A stretch of 64,000 bases of DNA, from the NCBI RefSeq assembly GCF_017591425.1, contig NW_024465885.1:41101001-41165000 (forward strand). The letters run 5' to 3'. The stretch is from Ochotona curzoniae. Its lineage: Eukaryota > Chordata > Mammalia > Lagomorpha > Ochotonidae. The translations under genes were made by a program, and so were the position numbers. Under the pieces are notes generated by a model. That model had not been told where the DNA came from. It made no database searches and worked only from the letters and a program-made list of their open reading frames with translations. Positions 24,973 to 37,237 of this stretch are shown one piece after another (position 1 is the first letter of the stretch; each line of letters starts with the position of its first letter).

Positions 24973-27284
24973 GCACTCTGATTTAATATTAACAGTTATT
25001 TCTGTCATATGTTGCAGTGGTGGATAGAGGTTCTTCCAGAATTGTTTTACAGCAAGTACAAAACTTCAATGAGGACAGCTAGTGTTATCTTTTTTACTTT
25101 TCTTCTGTACTCATATCATTAAAATAATCTGACAGAAGACTTAGGAAATAAAATCTAACAACTTCATGCAAACTCTGAGGAAAAAAGTTTTTCTTTTTTT
25201 GCAGTTGAAAAAGAATAGATGAACAGTTGATTTATAACAGTTGGTTATATTCCCTAGGCATCTCAGTGGCGTTAACAAAATGATATTTAGTGTTCCTCTT
25301 GCTAAAAGGAGACCAATCCATAACACTAAATGGTAAACAAGCGATGAACAGTAAATGTATCAATTATTTTGTTCCCAGAAAAATCAAAATGGCTGAACAC
25401 CATATATTCCAGTTATTCAAAATAAAGAAGATCCTGATATATATTTCATAATTCATGTATATGCTTCAATAAAGCTATATGAATTGATTTCTTTTCATTT
25501 TTAGATAAATGCAGTTGTGGTAAATACTATAGACAATGACATTGTCTACAGATAGTTTCAGTACCCGATCTTACCTTCCACTCTGTGGAGCTACAGTTAA
25601 CGTTGACAAACACTTCAGGTAATAAAATTCACGCTGTCGAAGAGGAGAAATTTTATGACTCTAATTTTAACTTTAGAGTTTATCAGAATTTAGGACTAAG
25701 TGAAGTGGGCAAGGTGAATGGATTCGTGGCCCAGAGCTAAACCACGTCATGAGAGTTGGAGAATAGGAAAACGAAAGAAAGCACATTTTAGGATTCACAG
25801 CCATTTTCTTTCTTTTTTTATCTACACTGTAAAGATGAAAAATCTGCTGAGGACAATATTGTCCCAAGATTTCAATAACCTCAGGTTCCTGTAAAAATTA
25901 CTTATTTCCATGGGTTAACAATAGATTAAGAAAACAATTCTACATCACTTCCCAGAATGATGTTCGTAACTCCCAGGGGTATACAAAAGGTAATTGGAAT
26001 TCCCTGCATTCCTTTGAATGCACTTGTCTAATGTAATATCAGACCATGGCAAATTAACCTAAATCGTCTAAGCTAAAGAATTTTTAAATTGTGGTTTATA
26101 CGCTGGAGAGTATGAACAATGAATGAGATCTTTTCACCTGACAGTATCCATGGAACATACAAGTGAAGTCACTAGAATAATTTTATAGTCATGACAGCAG
26201 TGTACTGGTCATTTGCCCAATAAAAAGAATAAGCTGATAAAACACAGAATCAGCCACTGTTCACTCTTTTTTAGATTATGAGTGAGATAACAGCCTCCTT
26301 TTCAATTATTCAACCTGAATTATTTTGCTGGAAAAGTATCAAAAATAGATTATATGTGAGAGACAAATTTAGATGCTGTACATTTGCAAGAAAGTTTTCT
26401 GCAAAAAAAAAAAAAAATGTCCAATAGCACATGAACGTCAGTTTGTATTTGGGTTTCTTTTTCTTTTCTTTTTCTTTTCTTTCCTTTTTTTCTTTTTTTG
26501 TTTTTTGCTAGATATAATGTACACTGTTATCAGTTCCAAGGAAATTAAGAAATTAATGTCATGTCTCTTTCAACCCAAATGTCTGGAGGAGAGGGAAGTT
26601 GTGTATATGGCAAACAAACATGATGACTTTGATTAATGAAATTTTAAGCATATAAATATAAAATGTGCAAATAACCTGTTCATATTCCTTAAGATCAATG
26701 TTCCAGGTGATCAAAACTGGACAAGGTGGCATTATTTATGTGGAGTTGGAGTAAGTGTATTTTTTCACTCCAACAGGAAAAAAGTAGAGAATGAAGAGCA
26801 GCCTACAAGTTTTGAACTAGGCAGCTGATGAAAAGGAAAACTTAGAAAAGATTTCTGGTTCTTGCAGCTTATTCATTATCCTATATGTATCTTTAGCAAG
26901 CAGAACTTCCATACCATGATAACTGTTCTTCCTGGGACAAATATTTCATCTCTGACTCTCCCGAACCTGGAAAACAAAAAAGACCGAATTGTGATGGAGA
27001 CATTGTCAGACCACACAATATGTTTCTACCAATACTCACCAACTACCATGACAGCTGATAATAAGGACCTTATAGACTAGAGACTTAGGAGTGCCACCCT
27101 ATTGTATGTTTCAGGAAGATGATTCCCAGAGATGTGCGTAAGACCAGAATCTATCTCACAAGGAGCTAGGGATATAGCCTAACTTCCAACATGCACCCCC
27201 CCCGACTTTGTCTATTTTCCTTCATAGGAAACTGTAAAGGAGTCAATACTTTCATTTGTTATCATCATATGTGTATATCTCTTT
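24973..27284. other. Intergenic with a T-rich tract
   Basis: No gene recognised. A poly(A) run lies at 26403 and a CTTTT-rich tract at 26453-26510. Confidence 0.45.
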
Positions 27285-27506
27285 GAGTCCCAGATGCTTC
27301 ACTTCTAATCCAGTTCCTTGCTAATGTGCCTGGGAGCAGTGGGCCCCTGAGGCCACATGGGGGACCCAGCACAAGATCCTGGTTCCTGGTAGCAATCTGG
27401 CTGAGCTACAGTTTATGTGCCATTTTAGGTAGTAAAACAGTGGATGGAAGATCTCTATTTCTCTGTCTTTCTATGTGACTCTGGCTTTCAAATAAATTTT
27501 AAAAAT
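27285..27506 (+). mobile_element. CSINE, old 5'-truncated copy
   Basis: CTTCTAATCCAGTTCCTTGC, GTGGGCCCCTGAGGCCACATGG, TGGATGGAAGATCTCTATTTC and GGCTTTCAAATAAATTTT are in CSINE order. Confidence 0.7.
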
Positions 27507-29226
27507 GCTTTTCTTAGAAAAAATATCAAGGAAAAGATAATGAAAAGATTAAAAAGATTAGTGTCTCTTTATAGTAATTCGATATATGTGGTAGCAGATC
27601 TCAACATTGTTTATTTCATATATATTTTACCGGAAGGTAAATAGTTACTACAAAGAGCATCTAAAATAATCACTATAAAGTACCCACAGGTGAAAAGATA
27701 CTGCAGATCAATTTTGGGAAAAACAAGTTTCATGAAACGTCTGACCTTTCTCTGCTGGTTTCTACTGGCTTATGGAAATGGACTTCATGGCAAAGGACAC
27801 AGCTGGAAGTGAACGAACTGTGATTCAGATCACAGTTAACACGTTAGTCAAGTGAAAGAGTTAGTGGACAAAGTTTGCCTTTCTGTTTGTATGTAGACCT
27901 GCCATGTTGTCAAAGGCCACAGTCCAAAAAAGGAATGAACATATTTGACAGTAGTGCTATGTATGCAGAGTTTGACGCCACAATAGAAGTTACCTTGGCA
28001 CTCTCCTCATGTAGAAGTTTGATGAGTAATCCATATTTACTGAGTCTGGTAAGCAAAGCATATCAATAATTTCCTGAAGAAAGGAGGTCATGTGACAGAA
28101 ACAGAACCCATAGTTCAGAAGAGGAAATTCTCTTGTATGTAACCCAAGGATTCCATGTCAGAAGTCTGACAAGGCTTGCCAAAAGCAACAGCTCTTACAT
28201 GATATGCTTTGACAGCTCTCGGTGTAGATGATCAGAGACAAGTTCAGTACTGCTGGACTGGGGTGAGGTGGGGACTCTAAAGTCCAGTGTTTAAGGTGGC
28301 ACTCAGTTGCGCATGCATGAGTGAATGTTCCATGAACAGCTGTGTCTGCCTCAGTAAAGGAAACATGGTAGGACTGTAGGAAATCAGAAGAGCCCTTAAG
28401 GGAGCAACAGCTGGAATTTCTAGAGCAGCATTATGGAAGGTATAGAAAAAGGTCCCGTTCCTTGGGATATAGCTGACTAATTAATACATCTGGAACTTAA
28501 GTAATACGTAACTGCTGCTTTCCCAAGCCAGTCTGTATCTCTGAGTTCTACCCTGTGTGTGTTTACACTTTATTAAACATAAACTGAAACAGAACAGTTC
28601 CCGCAGATGAAACCTGAGGCTGTTTGTGATCACCCAGTCCTGGTCCCATCTGTGAGTCCAGGATATCATAATTCTGATTACTGTGTAACACTTTAACTTT
28701 TGTCAACCTGTTTTGCAGTTTAAATGCTTTTAGCTGTTTCCTTCTCAGTGTCCCTCCCCTAAAATCTCTAAACACTTGTTTTATGATTTGCATAGTCACA
28801 GTTCCTGAAGCTCTCTTCCTGCCTACCCTTCACACTAAAGATAATGGAGAAAACATTTGTTTCTCTGTGCAGATATATATAAACTCTTTAAGATGGATAT
28901 CCTGGTTATTCCTAAATATCTAGAAATTTTCACAAAGGAAAATATCAAATTAAAACTCATAACAGATCTAGTGAGCCGAAGGCACAGAAAAATGTTGATA
29001 TTATTTGAGTTAATAAGGACATTAAGATTCACTTATGAAAGAGCCAAATGAACTTGAGAGCAAGTGCTCTTTTTTCACTCAGAGCTTTTAATTAGCACGT
29101 AAGAGAACCCGGTTTCCATTATGTCCACGACACCCCTATCCAAGGCCACCGCTTGCTCAGTTTCTTGTTGTCCAAGCTGGAGACTATGTGGCTAAGTCCA
29201 GAGCATACAAAAGTCACATGGAAGGA
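27507..29226. other. Intergenic, nothing recognised
   Basis: AT-rich sequence without a supported feature. ORFs of 60-80 codons overlap on both strands with no family resemblance. Confidence 0.45.
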
Positions 29227-29345
29227 CACACACACACACACACACACCCCTACACACTCACACAGAGGAGGATGAAGTGGTGCAGGCAGAGACAGAGTAA
29301 GAGAGAAAAAACAAAACAAGAAAGAGATAGGAGGGGAGGAGAGGG
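29227..29345. repeat. CA then GA-rich low-complexity tract
   Basis: (CA)n at 29228-29247 followed by purine-rich AGAG/AGGAG sequence. It may be the 3' end of a decayed antisense SINE. Confidence 0.7.
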
Positions 29346-30243
29346 TGAAGAGACCGCCTCACCTGAGATGATAAAACTCAGGAAAGGTTGCCATGCAAAG
29401 GATAGGAAATGTAAGCATTTATCTTGCTTAATCCCCTGAATCATTAATGTACACCTTCAGAAATGTAATGGTGAGGCATTCCAATGTGTGCCTTCCCTCA
29501 CATCCTCTTTGTCTCCTTGTTTCAGTTTTTGAGTTTCTACTTTCAACAATCAGCTGAAATGGGGAAAGTCCTCTAGGTCATTCCAGAGCTAGAATCCCTT
29601 CACCATGGCCACTTCTTCCCTCTGTCTTGGGGCTGTTTTGGATTTCTATGTGCCTGTTTCCCAAGCCTTGTAGCACCTGCTGTGGCTTCTGCGTCCAGTG
29701 CCAGCACTTTACCATTAACTACACTTCTACGAACACTTCGAATTTTTGTCCCAAATCATAATACAGATTTTACTCATCCTACATAACTTAAAGAGTGATG
29801 TGTAGCCCACCCTCCATGCTATTGACAATAGTAGATTCCAAGATGTTTTAAAAAAAATTTACCTGCCTCTATACATCATTCAGTGAGTAAATCAGCACCT
29901 ACTGCTCCATTTCTAGTAATTATATCTTTTTGCACTTGACTGACACAAAATTCACTTTAACTTTTCAAATTAGTTTAAACTAAAAGAATACTTTATGGGC
30001 TCATAAAACCAAACACCGAGAGTATGACTAAGGCTGACTCAAGCTGTGATGGCTACTGTGCTCCCATACCACCAGTGGCCACTTTCTTTGTTCCTCTCCA
30101 CTAGTCTTCTTTCTTCTGCCTCTTAAATAGGTTTCCATGCACAAGACATCTCTTTCTCAAAACATCATGCTTTCCCATTACTGTTTGAGTACAAGAGCAA
30201 AGATTTCCTTTTGTTATAAGTCCAATCGTAAACATTGCTAAAA
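29346..30243. other. Intergenic, nothing recognised
   Basis: No gene or repeat identified. Confidence 0.45.
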
Positions 30244-30540
30244 GGCCCTGGCAGAATAGCTTAATGGCTAGGACTGGCATGGTAGCCTACTGGCCAATGT
30301 TTTTACCTTGTACACACCAGGATCCCATATGGGCACCAGTTCTAATCCTGGCAACCCTACTTCCCACCCAGCTCCTGGCCTGTGGCCTGGGAGAGCACTA
30401 GAGATGGGAGACATGGAAGAAGCTCCTGGCTCCTGGCATTTAAGTAGCCATTTAGGGAATGAACCATCAGAAGAGAAGTCTTTCTCTCTTTATCTCCTTC
30501 TCTCTGTATATGCGGCATTCCAAAAAGATAAATAAATCTT
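30244..30540 (+). mobile_element. CSINE with internal deletion
   Basis: CCAGGATCCCATATGGGCACC, B-box-like AGTTCTAATCC, and a TCTCTGTATATGCGGCATTCC tail. About 40 bases of the middle are missing after GGCCTGGGAGAGCACTAGAG. Confidence 0.88.
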
Positions 30541-31575
30541 GAAGTACAAGAAAATCATTAAAGAAAAGATGTCATAGAAGTTGTCAATAAACACTCATAA
30601 ATATGACTGAGTAAATGACAATCTTGATAATTATTCTCTCAATCACATAGCTGTTACTAAGTATGTCACAAAAATCTAAACTGAAGTTTATGCTACAGTC
30701 AGCCTGTCAAATATTTTTAATTTAAATTAAGATGCACGCAGAGGGGATCCTATCTGAGATATGAATAATATGCTAGGAAAATTTGTTTTTATTCTCACGA
30801 TGCAATGGGGCATTGGCATCCAAGGATACCTATGTAGATGTTAAGAGCCGTACATTGAAAGCAATACAGTCTAAATAATTCAATGCAGAAGTCATATAAA
30901 ACTGAATCCTTCTTCTACCTATTGAGCAGATCAGTAAACCAACAAAAAAAGCTTCAATAATAATAATAATTTTAAAATGTGTAACTCATAAATGTGTTCA
31001 GCTCAATTTGAGAAAGGCTCTACCAAACACTGTCACTATTCCCTGAACAACAAAATTAAAATTATAATTTGCATCAGTTTGCATTGCATTAGCCATTGTA
31101 AGTAATCCAGATATATTTAAGATCTCTACTCCCGAGAGAGGCCCTAAGTAACTCAGCTTTTTCCACTCTGTAAGGTCTCCCCACAGAGGAATCCTTCAAA
31201 GAACTCCAAGTCTTTGGAAGCTAGGAAATGGAATCATATGCCCTGACACTCTCTCTAGGCTGCTTCTTGGTCTCCAAACAGACCCTGTATCCCTGAAGTT
31301 GTAATGCTGGAGAACACTACATGTGTCCAAGACCAAAGAATATGAATACATCTCCAGAGACAGGCACCCACACTCACTGGCTGTGTGAGGACATGGTGAG
31401 AAACTGGCCATTTTCAAAAACAAAGGTCGCAAAATAAACTGATCCCGCAAGTAGCTTGCTTCCCATTTACCACATCGGATGCTATGTCCTAGGAAAATAG
31501 ATTTCCAAGGTAAATGGCTCAGAATTGGGATCCACCAGGACAGATCACAACTCCAACTTTGAAAAAACAATTATG
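30541..31575. other. Intergenic upstream of a young CSINE
   Basis: No gene recognised. An ATAATAATAATAA run lies near 30957. Confidence 0.45.
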
Positions 31576-31913
31576 GGGGCCCGGCGCGGTGGCGCAAGTG
31601 GTTAAAGGTCCTCGCCTTGCACGCCCGGGATCCCATATGGGCGCCGGTTCTAATCCCGGCAGCCCTGCTTCCCTTCCAGCTCCCTGCCTGTGGCCTGGGA
31701 AAGCAGTCGAGGACGGCCCAAAGCTTTGGGAACCTGCACCCGTGTGGGAGACCCGGAAGAGGCTCCTGGCTTCGGATCGGCATAGTATTGGCCCGTTGCG
31801 CTCACTTGGGGAGTGAATCATCGGATGGAAGATCTTCCTCTCTGTCTCTCCTCTCTGTATATCTGCCTTTCCAATAAAAAAATAATAAAAATAAATCTTA
31901 AAAAACAAAAAAA
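31576..31913 (+). mobile_element. Young full-length CSINE
   Basis: Nearly consensus copy with an A box TGGCGCAAGTGG at 31590-31601 and a B box GGTTCTAATCC at 31646-31656, so the pol III promoter appears intact. A-rich tail ATAAAAAAATAATAAAAAT. Perfect 15-base target duplication GAAAAAACAATTATG at 31561-31575 and 31914-31928. It lies just 3' of the KRTAP13-2-like polyadenylation signal, in the opposite orientation to that gene. Confidence 0.97.
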
Positions 31914-31964
31914 GAAAAAACAATTATGAATAACGACAAAATACTGGATGTAAGAGCAAGTGCT

Positions 31965-31970
31965 TTTATT
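31965..31970 (-). terminator. Polyadenylation signal of the KRTAP13-2-like gene
   Basis: AATAAA on the minus strand (TTTATT on plus), 235 bases beyond the stop codon. The paralogue has its AATAAA at a similar distance (about 258 bases). Cleavage would fall near 31945-31955, only about 20 bases from a young CSINE insertion. Confidence 0.7.
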
Positions 31971-32204
31971 AGGTCAGACACAACTTCCCACATTTTGCAA
32001 GAATTCAAGAGTAAATGAAGCAATTGTCTCTAGGTATAGAAATTTGACTCTAAATACAGCCTTTCACTAATTTTACGATCTGAAAGAACGAAGTTGTCAG
32101 CCAATTGTTAATGCTGAAGAAAAGAAGAGCTGCCAGTGACAGGGCGTAGCCAGCATTACATTCTAAGCAGATATGGTGACATTTTGCTTAAAGGATCTGG
32201 AAAT

Positions 32205-32747
32205 TCAGTAGCAAGATGGTCTACAGTAGGATGATGCATAGGTTGGTCTGTAACAAGGAGACTGGCAGCTCCCAGAAGCCAGGTACGTTGGACGGAAGGT
32301 TCCAGATCCATAGCCCAAGGAAGAACAGCCATGGGCTCCGTAACTCAGAGGTCTGAAGCCACTGGATCCACAGCCAGAGGAGTAGAAGCTCCGTGATCCA
32401 CAACCCAGAGAACAGGAACTTCTAGATCCAAAGCCTTGTGAGCAACAGCTGCTGGACCCGAAGCCCCGGGATCCAGTGTATGGCGCTTGGCAAAGTGTGG
32501 AGGTTCTTGGTTGATAGCAGGATGTTTGACAAGCGCTGGGCATCACATAGGATGCCTGACAGCTGGCAGGTTCACAGCTGGCCTCCATGCAGCCACCGGA
32601 GAGAGGCGAGCTCAGCTGGCAGGTGCTGGCAGATTGGGGCTTTGAGATGTAGACCAGGTTGCTGGGACAGGAAGAGCCACAGGAGGTCTGAGGTTGACCC
32701 CCAAGTGAATGGGAAGACATATTTCCAGAAAAGCAGTTGTAGGACAT
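32205..32747 (-). CDS. KRTAP13-2: Keratin-associated protein 13-2-like
   Basis: Single-exon gene for a 180-residue hair matrix protein of the KRTAP13 family. It opens with the family signature MSYNCFSGN, has a PSNLVY motif at residues 28-33, STCQLSS at 41-47, SACQTSCYQPRTS at 71-83, and ends in a Tyr/Cys-rich tail (SCY). Residues 95-148 are about five degenerate ten-residue repeats of the form G-(F/C/Y)-G-S-x-S-x-x-x-x, rich in Gly, Ser, Tyr and Cys. The frame is open for 39 more codons upstream, to 32864, but that extension runs past the TATA box and is not expected to be translated. The MSYN start at 32747 is the family start. Called 13-2 rather than another KRTAP13 member because of minus-strand placement between KRTAP27-1 and a divergent plus-strand copy, as in human. 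The family is certain; the paralogue number is inferred from synteny. Confidence 0.88.
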   Translation of the reverse strand: MSYNCFSGNMSSHSLGGQPQTSCGSSCPSNLVYISKPQSASTCQLSSPLSGGCMEASCEPASCQASYVMPSACQTSCYQPRTSTLCQAPYTGSRGFGSSSCCSQGFGSRSSCSLGCGSRSFYSSGCGSSGFRPLSYGAHGCSSLGYGSGTFRPTYLASGSCQSPCYRPTYASSYCRPSCY

Positions 32748-32827
32748 GATGAGCAGAGATGTGAGTTCAGCTGGGAGGCAGTAGTGAAGCTGCTCTGAGT
32801 TTGAATGCCATAGCCTGGACACTTGGG

Positions 32828-32835
32828 TTTTTATA
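32828..32835 (-). promoter_or_regulatory. TATA box of the KRTAP13-2-like gene
   Basis: The minus strand reads GAGTATAAAAACCC, a strong TATA box 81 bases before the ATG, implying a 5' UTR of about 50 bases. The leader ends CATCTCTGCTCATC just before the ATG and matches the leader of the KRTAP13-1-like gene, so the promoter and leader were duplicated with the coding region. Confidence 0.75.
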
Positions 32836-32864
32836 CTCTTCGACCTGGGTGTGTCCCTCCTCAT

Positions 32865-33748
32865 TGCTCACCTTCCATAATAGAAGGCCTCTCCAGGCTG
32901 TTGCTTCAGTTCAGCTTATCACATCTTCAGATACTTAATTGTACTTTAATCACTCTGGCACACTCAGGAGGAAGCCACTCAGTTCTCATCCTCTGGAATG
33001 CACAGTGGTTTGACCTTCAAGATTTTAAGTTATCACATTTTTTTAAATATCCTTCCTCTTTACAACCAGGTGTACACTCAATCTTTATCCAACTAAATGG
33101 AATTAAACAAACCCTATTTTCATCTGTTAATTTATCAGGAGCAGCTGAAGGGTTTTTTTTTTTCTTCTTTAATGATTTGTCCTTTTGTTCACAAGCACAT
33201 TATCCTGAGTTGCTCCAAGTACTATGTCCTGCAGTTTCACTAAATTGTTGCTTAAAGCTTTTACTCCCACTCTGAGGTCAGAATTTAGGGGTATAACATC
33301 ATCCACCATCCTGGGTGTTCCTGCCAGTGGACTATCGTAAGGAAGGGGAGAGGGGCATTCGGGGTAAAAGTTAAATGCTGCTTGAGATACACATATCATA
33401 TACCAGATTCTCTAGGCTCAAGTCCAGGCTCTGCTTGGGATTCAAGTTCATATTAATGTATACCTAGGAGTCAACAGGTGACAGCCCAGATACGTGGGTC
33501 CTTGAAGCTCACACGAAGGTTCCAAACTGAAGTACAGGGCCTGACTACAGCTTGGTCAACATTTGGGTGTTGGAGATATTTGGAGGGTGAACCAATAGAT
33601 AATATTTTTTTTTTCTTTTTCTGTCCCTCATCATCTGTCAAAAACAATAAAGTCAATTAAAAACAGAAAGAGACCCAGAGAGAGAGAATCTTCGATAGAT
33701 TAGGCTTACAGAGGGAAAAATAAACATGACACTCATAAGAAGATACCA
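32865..33748. other. KRTAP13-2-like upstream flank
   Basis: No gene seen. Poly(T) runs occur at 33151 and 33606. Regulatory elements beyond the TATA box could not be assigned. Confidence 0.45.
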
Positions 33749-34048
33749 TTTTTTGAAAGATTTATTTATTCATTTGAAAAAACAGAATTACAAGAAGAAA
33801 GGGAAAGACACAGGAAGAGAAAGAGAGAGTGAAGACATCTGTTTTCCGGCTCACTTCCCAAAAGGTCTCAGTGTCCAGGGCTTAGACATCCAGCTAGGTC
33901 TTTAAAGTGAATGCCAGGGCCCCCAGGGTCTGGGCCATCGTCCAGTGCTTTCACAGGTACATCATCACGGAGCTGGATCCAAAGCAGAGCAGTCAGGACT
34001 TAAACCAGTACTCACATGGAGGTGGTAGCATCACAGTTGCAGCTTAAA
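33749..34048 (-). mobile_element. CSINE, old copy
   Basis: Antisense: GAAAGATTTATTTATTCATTTG tail, AGAAAGGGAAAGACACAGG, GGGCCATCGTCCAGTGCTTTC, then GAGCTGGATCC and ACTTAAACCAGTACTCACATGG. Confidence 0.72.
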
Positions 34049-36514
34049 TAATTAACCACAGTGAGTGTTTGTTCTTGTTTTGTTTCCTTTTTAATTCTAG
34101 AAACATGCGGATATACTTATTTTAGAGCCAGTGACCAAAACAGAGAAAGGGAAAAGAGGGAGTTGAGGGGAGGTTGTTCAGAACCACTGATTTACTCTGT
34201 AAATAGCCTCAATAGCCTGGGCTGGAAGAAGCGGAGTCCAGGAAAGGGAAGCTCAATCCACATGTCACACCTGAGTGACAGAAGTCCAGTTACTTGAGCC
34301 ATCACTGCTTCTTCCTAGACTTTGCACAGAGATGGAAGCTAGATTCAGGAGGCATTAGGGCCATGAATCAGGTGCTCTGAAGTGGAACACAGGTCATCTC
34401 GTTTGGTGTCTGAACACTAGTTGGCTGAATGCTTGGCCCTAGAAGCTTTTGGGTATCTAACTCGAAACACATGCCTTCCTGTAGCCGTTTCTCTCCTTTT
34501 CAGAGAGATAGTATATGCATATGTGTGTGTGTGTCTGTGTGTGTGTCTGTGTGTATTTATCTCTGCATATGTATAGATAGTATTAATAGAGTTTATTTTT
34601 ATCACAATTATGAACATGTACTTAAAATGACCTTATAGGAATTATTATTTCCAAAGCACCTAACTTGAAATACTAAATCTGTGTGAATTTTCTTTTTTAA
34701 GAATTACTAATTTTTATTGAAAAGGCAAATCTATGTGGAAGAGGAGAGACAGAAATAGTCTTCAGGTATGAAAGTAAATCCAGGTTAAACTTACATTTAC
34801 TAAGAATCTGTTAATTTGTGAATGCTTAAATGCAAAAGCCTAATAAGCTTTACTTACCTCTTCTAATAATATTTGCTTTCTACATTACTTCACAGTGGAA
34901 TTCCTTCAGTCACTAATCTTTCAGATCTCAGGTGTATTTTATTTTCTAACCCAAGAAAGAGAAAATAATGTTGAAATTGTGCATTTCTCGGTTAATGGGA
35001 GAAAGACGTCTTACTTGATGGTTGAGACCAATTCGTTGTCTTTGAATCTGGCATTTTATTTGCCCTAACTAAGAGAAACAGTAGTCTCAGGAGTCACTTA
35101 AAGAGTTCCATTTAACTACCTGAAAATTAACTTGCTTTATTCCCAAGCATGCACGCTGCTTCAGAGCGCTTGGATGCTTTGTTGTATGATTCTCTCTCCC
35201 ATACAGAATCCAAAGTGTGGCTTGCATCACATAAAGTGCCCTTGTGCAATACTTGAGCACTCTGATTCACCGAAGTAAAATAAGCCACGCTTTATGAATG
35301 GACACTTATTGAGTTTACTCAAGAAACCTGTGTCGTCCCAACACAGGAGGTCCTTTTGAACACCAGCCTTGAACTCCTTCAGAATGGACATGTTTCTCTC
35401 TTCCTGTTAAAAGTTCTTCCTACTAAAGGCAGACTTTCTCGTATCCAGAAGTTGCTGCTTTTAAATGCCACAGGAATGTCTGGGAATAATCATTAACATA
35501 CCTTGGGAATAACTCAATTCCCATTAACTCACCCTCTACCCATTTCTAATTAACACTTTTCATTAGAGTGATTTGCACTTTGTACATACTTAATGAGCGA
35601 ACCATACAAGCTAATAAATGCGTTCCTCTGAAGGGAAGGAAAGGCAAAATAAAACTTGAGTGGCTGTGATAGTTCAGAAGGCAGCTCAGGAGCTGACAAA
35701 ATACTGTTTTAGATCTACATACTCAGGCAAAATGTTGGTTTAAGGGAAAATCACTGCTAGTGCATGTGAGAGGAAAATATAATCCTGCGAAATCTTTGTT
35801 TGTTTCTTTTCTCTTCCCTTTCCTCTCTTCTTCTTCCCCCTTTCCTTCTTTGAGAAGTTGAGGAATACCAACACTGTGCAGCTAACATTAGGAAAACCAG
35901 CAACCATCAATAGTTTATGATAGGAGTTCCCTGGAAGTGACTGTTGCCCAGGTCACCATTAGTGAAGTACAAATTCCAAGCTAACAATCTCTCATCACCA
36001 TGTTCTTACAGATTCTAGTTAACAAATGTAGATATAAAACACAAGTAGGAACTACAGAATGCCATATGCTCCATTTGAAACATCTATTCTCCCTGTCCAT
36101 ACTGCCCTTTGATGTTTCAAACTGCCTTCTCTCAACCTGCGAGAGATATTTGTGGGCCACTCCCCAGAGTTCCCTTCTTGTAACAGCTGCCATTTGCTTT
36201 GTTTTACTTACAAAATTCTCTTTCCATGGGGTATGTCAAGTACATTCCGAAGGACCTAGGAGTGGGTGATGACTTTGACGATAACCTGTGAAGCCACATA
36301 CCATGCAGGGTTCCGTGGAGTCCTGTTTTCTTGGGGGACAGCCTGCCTCACTGTGATGCTCACCTTCCTGGCATTCTGGCATTTCTATCTCACCACTGCA
36401 TTTCTAATTTAAAAGGAATTTCTCCTACGTCTTGAAACCTGCATCATCTACCACATCCATAGTAATTTTTAATATATATATATATATTGTTTAAAGATGT
36501 AGCTAGCTTCTTTG
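34049..36514. other. Intergenic with a TG microsatellite and a SINE tail fragment
   Basis: No gene recognised. (TG)n with TC interruptions at 34518-34553. 34692-34765 (TTTTTATTGAAAAGGCAAATC, GAGGAGAGACAGAAATAG) is a short antisense CSINE tail fragment. A CT-rich stretch lies at 35808-35850. Confidence 0.5.
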
Positions 36515-36850
36515 TTTTTAAAATATTTATTTATTTTTATTGCATAATTAGTTATACAGAGAAGAGGGGAGACAGAGAAGAAAATCTTCCGTTCACTGAT
36601 TCAATCCCCAAAGGACTGCAACAGCCAGAGCTGAGCTGATCCAAAGTCAGAAGCCAGGAACCAGGAACTTCTTCTGGGTCTGCCACACGGATGCAGGGTC
36701 CCAAGGCTCTATGGTCAACTTACTGCTTTCCCAGGTCACAAGCAGGGAGCTGGACGGGAAGCGGGACCACCGGGATTAGAACCAGGGCACATATGGGATC
36801 CCTGCACTTTCAAGACTAGGACTTCAGCTGCTAGGCTGCTGTGCAGGCCC
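36515..36850 (-). mobile_element. CSINE
   Basis: Full-length antisense copy: TTTATTTTTATTGCATAATTAG tail, AATCTTCCGTTCACTGATTC, CACAAGCAGGGAGCTGGACGGG, CACATATGGGATCCC, and a GCAGGCCC head. GCTTCTT flanks both ends as a possible short target duplication. Confidence 0.92.
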
Positions 36851-36910
36851 AGTTTGCTTCTTCATTTGTAACACTAATTTGGAAGACTCAAGAGCACACA
36901 CACAAGATGA

Positions 36911-36922
36911 GGAGAGAGAGAC

Positions 36923-36960
<38 letters not shown>
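36911..36960. repeat. (GA)n microsatellite
   Basis: About 20 AG units, apparently grown from the GAGAGACAGAGAG part of the SINE that follows. Confidence 0.93.
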
Positions 36961-36962
<2 letters not shown>

Positions 36963-37145
36963 TCTTCCATCTGTTGGTTCATTCTTCAAAAAGTTGCAAC
37001 AAATGGAGCTGAGACAAAAGAAAGCAGCAGCAGCGAGGAGATTCATCTAGGATCTGAGTCTCCCATGGATCCAGGAGCCCAAGAATGGGGTTATACGTTG
37101 CCTTCCCAGGAGCATCAGCTGGTGGCTGGATTAGAAGCCTGACAG
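36961..37145 (-). mobile_element. CSINE, old truncated copy
   Basis: CTTCCATCTGTTGGTTCATTC, CATGGATCCAGGAGCCCAAG, GCATCAGCTGGTGGCTGGATTAGAAGCC follow the antisense CSINE order. Confidence 0.6.
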
Positions 37146-37237
37146 TTGTAGAATGAACTAATGTTCATAATCGATGCCAGAAGTTTAGGCACTGGCTTAA
37201 TCATTAATACCACAACACTGATCAATGTCATTTTCAT

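Noticed and set aside
31519..31923. ORFs of 86-134 codons at about 31.5-31.9, 57.3-57.7 and 60.8-61.3 kb
   Set aside because: All are translations of CSINE sequence (recurring GSHMGAGSNPGSPAS-type peptides) and not genes.
32748..32864. N-terminal extension of 39 codons to the KRTAP13-2-like frame
   Set aside because: It covers the leader and runs past the TATA box, and the family protein begins at MSYN.
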